NCBI GenBank assembly: GCA_023422565.1
Contig: JAFAGR010000038.1
Span: 13,427 to 77,426, forward strand
DNA: 64,000 nucleotides
Source of the DNA: Bacteroidota bacterium
GTDB lineage: Bacteria > Bacteroidota > Bacteroidia > Chitinophagales > Chitinophagaceae
Reading direction: 5' to 3'
Positions 44,097 through 51,198 of the stretch are shown piece by piece (position 1 is the stretch's first letter; each line of letters starts with the position of its first letter). A program made the translations under genes and the position numbers. The notes beneath the pieces are model-generated. The model did not search any database and was not told where the DNA came from. It saw only the letters and a program-made list of their open reading frames with translations.

Positions 44097-44498
44097 TTGG
44101 AAAATAAGGAACGATATTTTTATGGCCGAAAGGAAAAATTGAAAAGCCGAAAGGCGATCGGTGAACTTTTCAGCCGCGGGATGAGATTTTCGCATATGCC
44201 TTACCGTGTGTATTGCCTGCCGGTTGATTCGGGCCTGAAAGCCGGGGTGGGAGCAAGCAGCAGCGTCCTTAAAAAAGCTACCGATCGCAACCGTGTTAAA
44301 CGCCTTATGCGCGAAGCTTACCGCTTACAGAAAAATGGACTGGAAGAATTTTTACAGGATAATAACAAAGGAATGAATGTCTTCTTCCTGTTTACAGGGA
44401 AAATTCTACCTACTCAAAATCAGGTGACTGAAGACTTTAATAAAATGCTCAAAAGGCTAATCCGCCTAAGCGATGAAAACTTTAAAACACTTACTTAG
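44097..44498 (+). CDS. rnpA: Ribonuclease P protein component
   Basis: The 133-residue protein assists the RNase P RNA in tRNA 5' processing. The family motif is KKATDRNRVKRLMREAYRL (about residues 60-78), preceded by GVGASSSVLKKA. The start appears to be TTG at 44097 because no in-frame ATG lies before KLKSRKAIGELF, and the next Met codon would delete the conserved N terminus. A promoter box ends 5 nt upstream. It overlaps yidD by 26 nt. Confidence 0.93.
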   Translation: MENKERYFYGRKEKLKSRKAIGELFSRGMRFSHMPYRVYCLPVDSGLKAGVGASSSVLKKATDRNRVKRLMREAYRLQKNGLEEFLQDNNKGMNVFFLFTGKILPTQNQVTEDFNKMLKRLIRLSDENFKTLT

Positions 44499-44703
44499 TC
44501 TGCCCTTCATTGGTTTGATCAGGCTTTACCAGCTTGCTATTTCACCATGGCTTGGTAAACAGTGCCGCTTCACGCCCACCTGCTCACAATATGGTCTCGA
44601 AGCGTTTAAAAAATACGGGCCTCTTAAAGGTGGTTACCTTACCATTAAAAGGATCCTGCGTTGCAACCCATGGGGCGGCCATGGCCATGATCCCGTTCCA
44701 TAA
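44473..44703 (+). CDS. yidD: Membrane protein insertion efficiency factor YidD
   Basis: The 76-residue protein has the family signature PTCSQYGLEAFKKYGPLKGGYLTIKRILRCNPWG with conserved cysteines, and an amphipathic hydrophobic N terminus (IGLIRLYQLAISPWLG). It is a peripheral inner-membrane factor helping YidC. Its start lies inside the end of rnpA (26-nt overlap), a usual coupling. A yidC gene is not in the window. Confidence 0.96.
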   Translation: MKTLKHLLSLPFIGLIRLYQLAISPWLGKQCRFTPTCSQYGLEAFKKYGPLKGGYLTIKRILRCNPWGGHGHDPVP

Positions 44704-44729
44704 AAAAAGCCACCGCAAGGGTGGCCTTC
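44700..44729 (-). terminator. Intrinsic terminator of sodB
   Basis: On the minus strand GGCCACC-cttgc-GGTGGC is followed by TTTTTTT. The same hairpin lies immediately after the convergent yidD stop but has a poor T-run on the plus strand, so it mainly serves sodB. Confidence 0.7.
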
Positions 44730-44748
44730 AACAAAAAGGGTTGCTTAA

Positions 44749-45357
44749 TTATTTTGATGCCGCATCAAATCTCTCTTCCACTTTTTTCCAATCAATCACA
44801 TTCCAAAAAGCAGCAAGGTAGTCAGGCCTTTTGTTCTGATACTTCAGGTAATACGCGTGTTCCCAAACGTCAACACCCAAAATTGGAAAACATTTGCATT
44901 CTGCCACATCCATCAGTGGATTGTCCTGGTTAGGTGTGCTGCATACTTCAAGTTTTCCATCCTTTACGCCCAGCCATGCCCAGCCGCTACCAAAGCGAGT
45001 TGCTCCTGCCTGAGAAAATTTTTCTTTGAATGCATCAAATGAACCGAAATCACGATTGATCGCTTCCATCAGTTTTCCGGATGGAGTGCCTCCGCCTGAC
45101 TTGCTCATCGTCTCCCAGAAAAAAGTATGATTCCAATGCCCGCCGCCGTTGTTTCTAACAGCCGGACTAATAGATCCCGCCGCGGCAACAAGTTCTTCAA
45201 GCGTTTTATTTTCATGCGGAGTTCCCGCTATTGCTTTGTTCAAATTATCAACATATGCCTGGTGATGCTTGCCATGATGGATCTGCATCGTTTGCGTATC
45301 AATATGCGGTTCAAGTGCATCGTGCGCATAAGGTAAAGGAGGAAGTGTAAATGCCAT
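44749..45357 (-). CDS. sodB: Superoxide dismutase (Fe/Mn)
   Basis: The 202-residue enzyme dismutates superoxide. Metal ligands are the His in MQIHHGKHHQAY, the His in HWNHTFFWETM, and Asp and His in DVWEHAYYLKYQNKRPDYLAAFW. There is no signal peptide (starts MAFTLPPLPYAHDALEPHID), so it is cytoplasmic. The choice between iron and manganese cannot be made by eye with confidence. A TAAATTTG promoter box lies 44 nt upstream of the start. Confidence 0.97.
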   Translation of the reverse strand: MAFTLPPLPYAHDALEPHIDTQTMQIHHGKHHQAYVDNLNKAIAGTPHENKTLEELVAAAGSISPAVRNNGGGHWNHTFFWETMSKSGGGTPSGKLMEAINRDFGSFDAFKEKFSQAGATRFGSGWAWLGVKDGKLEVCSTPNQDNPLMDVAECKCFPILGVDVWEHAYYLKYQNKRPDYLAAFWNVIDWKKVEERFDAASK

Positions 45358-45401
45358 GATAAAATAATTTATAAAGTGAAGAAATAGTAAGGGTTAGTGT
45401 G

Positions 45402-45409
45402 CAAATTTA
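45402..45409 (-). promoter_or_regulatory. -7 box of sodB
   Basis: TAAATTTG on the minus strand, exact TAnnTTTG, 44 nt before the sodB ATG at 45357. Confidence 0.5.
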
Positions 45410-45484
45410 CAACTTTGAAGCCAAAGGCGTTTTGACATAGATCAATGGAAAAGGAAGAAGGAAATCTTTGAGGAGGAGTTCCCG

Positions 45485-45628
45485 GTTCCTGGTTTCTAGT
45501 TTCTAATATAAAATACTGAAGCCATCAGGCACGTTTGCATTCTGTTCCCAAAGAACAGCTCGAAGAACGCTAGATCAGCCAGGAAGTACGAATCAGAAAC
45601 CAGGGATTACGAACTAGAAACCAGGAAC
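45485..45628. repeat. 17-bp perfect inverted repeat flanking 110 bp
   Basis: GTTCCTGGTTTCTAGTT (45485-45501) and AACTAGAAACCAGGAAC (45612-45628) are perfect inverted arms, with a further partial copy CAGAAACCAGG just inside the right arm. No gene lies between them. This is dispersed-repeat-like intergenic sequence downstream of the MurU-like gene and upstream of sodB. Confidence 0.75.
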
Positions 45629-45634
45629 TACTAA

Positions 45635-46354
45635 CTAACTATACTTTCTCTCAGCAACCTCAACACTCTCCGGTTTACCCACATCCACAAAATCATCTTC
45701 GCCGTGGAGAAAACCGTTGATGAGATGATTGGGAGCAAGGCTTAAGAATGTTTCGGTAAGTGAAAATTTTCCTTGTTGCGGAACCAGGTCAAAAATTGAA
45801 GGGTCGTAAACGCCGACACAACTGTAAGCTTTTTGAATGAATGGGCCGGTATCTCTCACAATTTTTTCTTCGCCTGTGCTAACGTTTCTCCATCCGCACA
45901 AACGCATTTCGCTATCAAATAAAAAATACCTTGACGTTTTTCTTTCCTGTACGCTCAATGTTATTAACGCCCGGGATTCTTCATGATGTTTTTGAATTGC
46001 CGAAATATCCAGCCGGGTGAGCACGTCTACGTTTAGCGTTATAAAAGGATTACTCTCAAAAAATTTTCTGGCATGCAGGAGGCCTCCGCCGGTTTCCAAA
46101 AGCAGGTTCCTTTCATCACTGATTATTATTTCACTTCCCCAACCTTTATTCTTTTCTATTTCATTTATTACCTGGTCGGCAAAATGGTGCACATTAACCA
46201 CCACTTTAAAAATCCCGTATTTCTGCAGGTATTCGATATTCCTTTGCAACAGCGGCTTCCCGTTCACTAAAGCCAATGCCTTTGGGTGATGATCTGTCCA
46301 CGGTTTAAATCGCGTACCTAGCCCAGCTGAAAATATCATCGCCTGTTCGATCAT
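45635..46354 (-). CDS. MurU-like sugar-phosphate nucleotidyltransferase
   Basis: The 239-residue enzyme has the nucleotidyltransferase signature IFSAGLGTRFKPWTDHHPKAL, a GLLHARKFF acceptor region and catalytic Asp in FITLNVDVL. It resembles MurU, which makes UDP-MurNAc from MurNAc-1-phosphate in peptidoglycan recycling. Other sugar-1-phosphate specificities are possible. It begins 2 nt after the stop of a kinase-RapZ fusion gene. An AmgK-like kinase makes the sugar-1-phosphate substrate, so the pair forms a coherent recycling pathway. M6 is an alternative start. Confidence 0.82.
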   Translation of the reverse strand: MIEQAMIFSAGLGTRFKPWTDHHPKALALVNGKPLLQRNIEYLQKYGIFKVVVNVHHFADQVINEIEKNKGWGSEIIISDERNLLLETGGGLLHARKFFESNPFITLNVDVLTRLDISAIQKHHEESRALITLSVQERKTSRYFLFDSEMRLCGWRNVSTGEEKIVRDTGPFIQKAYSCVGVYDPSIFDLVPQQGKFSLTETFLSLAPNHLINGFLHGEDDFVDVGKPESVEVAERKYS

Positions 46355-46356
46355 GA

Positions 46357-47796
46357 TTATTCGGTGAAATTTTGCTCAAGGTGTTGCACTGTTGTGCGCA
46401 CCCTGTATTTTTCCTGCAGATGTTTTGATAGTGCATCGGCGGCATACACGCTCCGGTGGCGGCCCCCGGTGCAGCCGAAGTTGATGGTGAGGTTTTCAAA
46501 ACCGCGCTCAATGTAATTTTCAACAGTTATGTCAACCGTATCAAATACGCGTTGTAAAAATTCAGGCATCCTTGTATTTTGCTCGAGATACACTTTCACC
46601 GACTCATCTCTACCGGTCAGCGGTTTGTATTCATCAATTCTCCCGGGGTTCATGATGCCGCGGCAATCAAAAACAAATCCGCCACCATTGCCTGATCCGT
46701 CCGGCGGATATCCCCTTTGTGTAAATGAGAAACTGTTAATAGTAACCAGCAACGGCGCGTGTTCTCCTGATATATTTTTGAAGCGATCTACCAATGCGTT
46801 ATCCGTAACTAATGAGATCAGTTTGTTCAATTCAGGGAAACGCTCATCAAGCCCAAAAGTGGTTTTATAATCTGAAAGGTTTCGAATGCCGTTTGAAATA
46901 CTTGCAATGAAATGTTGCTTTTTTTCAAAGAGCCCGCGGAAACCGTATGCACCTAATACCTGTAATAAACGCAGCAAAACAAATCCTTTGTATTCTTTCG
47001 AAAACTCAGGGCCATCAATCTTTTTTCCGCTTATTTCTTCCACACTGTTCATATAGAATTCAAACAGGCCCGTTCGCCATTTATCATTTAGTTCTGCCTT
47101 TGCCTGCCATAAGAGAGAAGCGGCATCGTACGCAATAGGGCCTTTCATTCCCCCCTGAAAGTCGATGAAGAAAACGTCATCATCCCGAACCATTATATTC
47201 CGTCCCTGGAAATCGCGAAACATAAAATGTAGATGCGCGGAAGTACTTAATTGTTGGGCAAGAATTTCAAATTCTTTGAGCAGCCTCTCACGGTCATACT
47301 TCAGCTTAAGGATATCAAGAAAATAAAATTTAAAATACAGCAGGTCGTGCAGCACTGCCTCCTTACTAAATACACCGGAAGTAGTGGCTTTCGCATAATC
47401 CAATCCTTCATCGCCAACAATTTGCATTCTAGCGAGCTGGAATAAGGCTTTCTCATAAAGCCTATAAACATGTTCATTTTCTTTTTCTTTCAACCTGAGA
47501 TCCAACAGGGAAACTGAACCAAGGTCTTCCTGGATATACATTTTTCCATCATCGGAAAGGGCATATATAACGGGAACGGGCAAACGCTTTTTTTGAAAAT
47601 GGCCTGCCCATGAGGTGAAGGCTTCATTTTCTTTTAAGTCGGAGTTGTAAGTGGCTATAAATGATTTCTCATCTCCTGTTTTGATGCGGTAATATTCCCT
47701 GTCGCCCCCGCTTTTCGGAAGCTTTTCTATTGAGGAGATCGTTGCCGGTGAAAAACCTGAAAAAAGTTGCCGGATCGCGGAAATGATGTCTGCCAT
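46357..47796 (-). CDS. AmgK-like sugar kinase fused to RapZ C-terminal domain
   Basis: This 479-residue protein has two parts. Residues about 1-335 are an aminoglycoside-phosphotransferase-fold kinase with the catalytic loop FRDFQGRN (D195, N200) and metal-binding DFQ (212-214), similar to the MurNAc/GlcNAc anomeric kinase AmgK. Residues about 345-479 match the C-terminal domain of RapZ (FDCRG at 376-380; GCTGGRHRS at 441-449), which in E. coli binds glucosamine-6-phosphate. The RapZ N-terminal P-loop domain is absent. The downstream MurU-like gene, 2 nt away, would use its product. The start is the ATG at 47796; the TTG at 47808 lies inside the promoter box. Fusion is seen directly; the sensing role is inference. 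Confidence 0.85.
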   Translation of the reverse strand: MADIISAIRQLFSGFSPATISSIEKLPKSGGDREYYRIKTGDEKSFIATYNSDLKENEAFTSWAGHFQKKRLPVPVIYALSDDGKMYIQEDLGSVSLLDLRLKEKENEHVYRLYEKALFQLARMQIVGDEGLDYAKATTSGVFSKEAVLHDLLYFKFYFLDILKLKYDRERLLKEFEILAQQLSTSAHLHFMFRDFQGRNIMVRDDDVFFIDFQGGMKGPIAYDAASLLWQAKAELNDKWRTGLFEFYMNSVEEISGKKIDGPEFSKEYKGFVLLRLLQVLGAYGFRGLFEKKQHFIASISNGIRNLSDYKTTFGLDERFPELNKLISLVTDNALVDRFKNISGEHAPLLVTINSFSFTQRGYPPDGSGNGGGFVFDCRGIMNPGRIDEYKPLTGRDESVKVYLEQNTRMPEFLQRVFDTVDITVENYIERGFENLTINFGCTGGRHRSVYAADALSKHLQEKYRVRTTVQHLEQNFTE

Positions 47797-47805
47797 ATAC
47801 TTTGC

Positions 47806-47813
47806 CAAAAGTA
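47806..47813 (-). promoter_or_regulatory. -7 box of kinase-MurU operon
   Basis: TACTTTTG on the minus strand, exact TAnnTTTG, 9 nt before the ATG at 47796. It supports that start. Confidence 0.45.
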
Positions 47814-47831
47814 ACGGTTTTATCGGCTATC

Positions 47832-48935
47832 TTAAAACAAACCAAGTTGCTGGCCGGGACGCATGAACAGCGATGTATTCAATTCCCAGCGATTCTTTTC
47901 AAGCCCGAATATGCGCGAATACTTTTTGAACTGCTGGTTAACGATTTCTGCATTGTTCCCTTCGCCGCGCATCCGAACCCCAAACCTGCTGTCATTTACT
48001 TATCCGCCGTGTCCATCCTGAATAGAGTGCCACACCTTATCTGCACGGTGCGGGAAATTTTTATACAGCCAGTCTTTAAACATGATTTGTACCGCACCAT
48101 TCAACCTCACAAAGGTGTATGCGGAAAATGTTGCACCGGCGGATGAAGCGGTTTTTAGAATTGCGGGAATTTCATGATCGTTCAGTCCGGGAACTACCGG
48201 CCCGATCATCACGCCCATCTTTACACCCTGGATACTGAGTTTTTCAATAAGGTTGAAGCGCTGTTTTGCCGTGGTGGTGCGGGGTTCCATATGCCTTCTA
48301 AGAGTTTCGTTAGTGCTTGTGATGGACACGAGAATTGAAACGAGGTTTTTTTCAGCAAGGTCTTTTAGAATATCCATGTCCCTCAGCATGCCCGCATTTT
48401 TTGTGATCATGCCGACAGGCTGGTTGAATTCACGGCATATCTCCAGCAAACTTCTTGTTAGGCGGAATTTCTTTTCGCATGGCTGGTAGCAATCGGTGTT
48501 GCCGCTAAGCGTGAGCGGTTCGCAAACCCAGTTGGGGTTCATCAGAAATTTCCGAAGCAGTTGAGGCGCATTTTGTTTAACTATGATCTTCCTTTCAAAA
48601 TCGAGCCCGGCGCTGTAACCCCAGTATTCATGCACATTCCGCGCATAACAATATATGCAGCCATGTTCGCAGCCGGCATAAGGGTTCATGCTGTACATCA
48701 TACTTACATCCGGACTTTCCACTTTGTTCACGATAGATTTTGCATCGCTCATGATGAAGGTTGTCCGCTCATCCACTTCTTCCCAATCATCAATGCCCTC
48801 GCTGTGTTCGATCACCTTATGTGTTTTCAGAAACCGGTTTGCCGTATTAATCTGCGCGCCGCGGCCATCCAGGTAATTGGGTTGGCCTGATTTGTCGTCC
48901 GGCTTTTGAATCGTTCCTGATTTAATTTTTTTCAT
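47832..48935 (-). pseudogene. PA0069-family radical SAM protein gene with one in-frame stop
   Basis: The frame encodes a PA0069-type radical SAM protein: GRGAQINTANRF, the 4Fe-4S motif C-x3-C-x2-C (C89, C93, C96 in GCEHGCIYCYARN), LSGNTDCYQP and GVMIGPVVPGLNDHE. A TAA at 48000-48002 ends it after DGHGG. The same frame then continues for 55 codons (VNDSRFGVRMRGEG ... LFMRPGQQLGLF) to a natural TAA at 47832-47834, with wording expected of the family C terminus. So a single codon interrupts an otherwise intact gene. It could be a recent nonsense mutation, stop readthrough or a base-call error. The start is the ATG at 48935; TTG at 48944 lies in the promoter. The substrate is unknown. Confidence 0.85.
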
Positions 48936-48941
48936 TCCATA

Positions 48942-48949
48942 CAAAAGTA
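48942..48949 (-). promoter_or_regulatory. -7 box of radical SAM gene
   Basis: TACTTTTG on the minus strand, exact TAnnTTTG, 6 nt before the ATG at 48935. It is back to back, 2 bp away, with the -7 box of the divergent S24 gene. Confidence 0.45.
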
Positions 48950-48951
48950 GA

Positions 48952-48959
48952 TAGATTTG
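48952..48959 (+). promoter_or_regulatory. -7 box of S24-like gene
   Basis: TAGATTTG, exact TAnnTTTG, 27 nt before the ATG at 48987. It overlaps the left arm of the palindrome at 48956-48976. Confidence 0.4.
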
Positions 48960-48976
48960 CTAAGTAATTTAGCAAA
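48956..48976. promoter_or_regulatory. Operator-like palindrome between divergent radical SAM and S24 genes
   Basis: TTTGCTAA (48956-48963), 5 nt, then TTAGCAAA (48969-48976) make a perfect 8-bp inverted repeat. It covers the end of the S24 gene's -7 box and its start of transcription, and lies in the -33 zone of the radical SAM promoter. One bound regulator could therefore control both genes. Confidence 0.55.
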
Positions 48977-48986
48977 AACCATCCCC

Positions 48987-49319
48987 ATGACTCAGATATC
49001 AGAAATCGCGCATACGATTAATAAGGAACTTGCCATGGGCAATTCCTCCACGCGTCTTTTAAGAATGAACGGTTCTTCAATGGTGGCAGACGGAATTAAA
49101 GACGGCGACATATTAGTTATTGAGGAAAAATTCGGCGAGGTCAATGGAAAAATCATTCTTGCCCGGCTTGACGGTATGTTATTGGTGCGAAGGATGGAAC
49201 AACAGGGAAGGAGGATACGTCTCCTTAGCGGCGGCAACTTTTTTGCGCCGTTGGAAATTGACCCTTACGCTGATTTCAAAATACTGGGCGTGGTGAGTTT
49301 CGTGATGCATCCGCTTTAA
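48987..49319 (+). CDS. UmuD-like S24 peptidase-fold protein without catalytic Lys
   Basis: The 110-residue protein has only the C-terminal LexA/UmuD peptidase fold, no helix-turn-helix. The Ser site is present (MNGSSM, Ser31) followed by GIKDGDILVIEE. The position of the catalytic Lys, normally in a VKRL/VKKL motif, reads VRRM with Arg68. The end GVVSFVMHPL matches UmuD. No AG or CG self-cleavage site is visible upstream of the fold, and no umuC follows. It may be a non-cleaving regulator. Divergence from the radical SAM gene across a palindrome is notable. Start is ATG at 48987. Confidence 0.78.
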   Translation: MTQISEIAHTINKELAMGNSSTRLLRMNGSSMVADGIKDGDILVIEEKFGEVNGKIILARLDGMLLVRRMEQQGRRIRLLSGGNFFAPLEIDPYADFKILGVVSFVMHPL

Positions 49320-49323
49320 ATGA

Positions 49324-49989
49324 TCATGAAAACTCCATTCTCGGCGGAAGGTCTTTGAACACCGAGTTTACTTTTTCAGGCGAGGATGGGGATACGATCG
49401 ACCATGCAGTCATTATAATTATTAACGCATCGGTGGAAAAAGAAATATTTCTGCTGTACCAGGTTTCGAGCGAAGCTTTGTATGGATAGATGGCGCGGTA
49501 CATCATCCGTGGATCGCTGGCCAATGAAAGAATCTTTTCCTCATCACGGAACACAAGGGAAGCGATTCCGGTGATGCCGGGGCGTACTTTGTAAATATTG
49601 CGTTTCGTTTCCTCATCAAACAGGTCAAAACTTACCTGCATCAGTGGCCGTGGGCCCACAATGCTCATATCGCCTTTCAACACATTAAATACCTGGGGCA
49701 ATTCGTTGATCTTCGTTCTTCTTAAAAATCTACCGAATCGGGTTACCCGGGGATCATTGCGCAAAGTGATCTCGCCCGTGCCGATATTCGGGCTGTTTTT
49801 TACCATGGTGGCGAACTTCCAGATATAGAACGGCTTGTTCCGGTAACCAACTCTCTTTTGCAAATAAAGAATCTCCCTTTCCCCGGTGAATGCAAGGATC
49901 AAACTAACGGTGAGGAATAGGGGCAGTAAAATTATGATCGCGGAAAGCGCGAGAAGTATATCTAATAATCTTTTGATAAATCCGTACAT
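49324..49989 (-). CDS. Initiating sugar transferase (WcaJ/PglC-like)
   Basis: The 221-residue membrane protein is a bacterial sugar transferase that attaches the first sugar phosphate to undecaprenyl phosphate. It has one N-terminal hydrophobic helix (about 8-30). The usual motifs follow: FYIWKFATMVKNS, RFGRFLRRTKINELPQVFNVLKGDMSIVGPRPL and RPGITGIASLVFRDE. Its short length lacks the large N-terminal membrane region of WbaP and fits PglC-like monotopic enzymes. It is the last gene of the leftward cluster and lies 3 nt after the LegC-type aminotransferase, so the two likely make and transfer the same amino sugar. Confidence 0.93.
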   Translation of the reverse strand: MYGFIKRLLDILLALSAIIILLPLFLTVSLILAFTGEREILYLQKRVGYRNKPFYIWKFATMVKNSPNIGTGEITLRNDPRVTRFGRFLRRTKINELPQVFNVLKGDMSIVGPRPLMQVSFDLFDEETKRNIYKVRPGITGIASLVFRDEEKILSLASDPRMMYRAIYPYKASLETWYSRNISFSTDALIIIMTAWSIVSPSSPEKVNSVFKDLPPRMEFS

Positions 49990-49992
49990 TCT

Positions 49993-51123
49993 TTAGAAAA
50001 CCGATTTAATTGTATTTACCACTCGCTGCATTTCCTCTTCGGTAATATTTGTTGAGCAGGGAATACTCAGGCAATTCCTGTATACGAAATCTGACCGGTC
50101 ATTTTCATGATAGTAAATATCATCTTTAAACATCGGCAATTGATTCATCGGTACCCAGAAAGGCCTGCTCTGAAGCTTTTCATCATTAAGCGCCTTCAGT
50201 ACTTCTTTTTGTTTTGAAGTTTTTATGGTAGGCATCCACCAATTTGGATTTACCTCCTTGTCTACCTTTTGAAAGGTAATATCACCCGTTTCTGACAGCT
50301 CATTTTTATAATACGCGATAACCTCTTTTTTCTTTTCCAGGAAAGACGGGAGCTGTTCCATTTGCGCAACGCCCATTGCCGCCGCCACATTCACCAATCT
50401 GTAGTTATAGCCGATCTCATCATGATAATATTCAAAGGGATCGCTTTTGGCTTGGGTGGTAATGTGCTTTGCTTTTTTTGCCAGGGCCTCATCCTGTGTT
50501 ACGATCATGCCTCCGCCACCCGTGGTAATTATCTTATTTCCATTGTAACTGAACGTGCCCATTTTTCCAAACCTTCCGGCATGCTTTCCCTTATAATAAC
50601 TGCCAAGAGCTTCGGTTGAATCTTCAATTACGGTGAGATAGTGTTTGCCTGCGATATCGAGCAGTCTGTCCATATCACACATATTACCCAACACATGAAC
50701 AGGCATAATTACAGGAATCCTTTTGCCGGATGATTTGTGAATGCATTTTCCATTCTGCAGCGTGGTTTCTTCAAAAAGGAATTTTTCCAGAAGATCCAGA
50801 TCCATTTGCCAGGTAAATTCATCAGTATCTATCAATACCGGCCTGGCACCTGTGTAGCAAATGGAGTTGAGCGTAGCAACAAAGGTGATGTTCTGAGTGA
50901 TCACCAGATCACCTTGTCCAACGCCTTCCAATAAAAGGCAGGTGTGAAGGGCGGTGGTTCCGCTGCTGGTGGCTACTGCGAATTGGGTTCCGGCGAAGGC
51001 GGCTGACATTTTTTCAAATTGATCAACATATGCGCCCACGCTACTAACCCAGCCGGTGTCAAGGCAATCCTTTACATATTTCCATTCATTCCCGCCCATG
51101 TTTGGTCCGCTGAGTAAAACCAT
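49993..51123 (-). CDS. LegC-family PLP aminotransferase
   Basis: The 376-residue DegT/DnrJ/EryC1 enzyme transfers an amino group to a nucleotide 4-keto sugar. The N terminus LLSGPNMGGNEWKYVKDCLDTGWVSSVG is typical of the LegC subgroup. ATSSGTTALHTCL and VIEDSTEALGSYYKGKHAG line the PLP pocket. The Schiff-base Lys is in SYNGNKIITTGGGGM. Family members make amino sugars such as bacillosamine or legionaminic-acid precursors; the exact sugar cannot be told. It is separated from the upstream epimerase gene by 75 nt containing a terminator-like hairpin. Confidence 0.9.
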   Translation of the reverse strand: MVLLSGPNMGGNEWKYVKDCLDTGWVSSVGAYVDQFEKMSAAFAGTQFAVATSSGTTALHTCLLLEGVGQGDLVITQNITFVATLNSICYTGARPVLIDTDEFTWQMDLDLLEKFLFEETTLQNGKCIHKSSGKRIPVIMPVHVLGNMCDMDRLLDIAGKHYLTVIEDSTEALGSYYKGKHAGRFGKMGTFSYNGNKIITTGGGGMIVTQDEALAKKAKHITTQAKSDPFEYYHDEIGYNYRLVNVAAAMGVAQMEQLPSFLEKKKEVIAYYKNELSETGDITFQKVDKEVNPNWWMPTIKTSKQKEVLKALNDEKLQSRPFWVPMNQLPMFKDDIYYHENDRSDFVYRNCLSIPCSTNITEEEMQRVVNTIKSVF

Positions 51124-51164
51124 AAGATCCTTTTAATCAATTAACGTGTAAGCCGCGGCAATAT

Positions 51165-51192
51165 TATTAAAAATCCCCGGCTTGGCGGGGAT
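51165..51192 (-). terminator. Terminator-like hairpin inside the polysaccharide cluster
   Basis: On the minus strand ATCCCCG-ccaagc-CGGGGAT is followed by TTTTAATAATATT. It lies between the SDR epimerase stop and the aminotransferase gene and could end or attenuate the upstream transcript. Confidence 0.6.
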
Positions 51193-51198
51193 CGTTAA

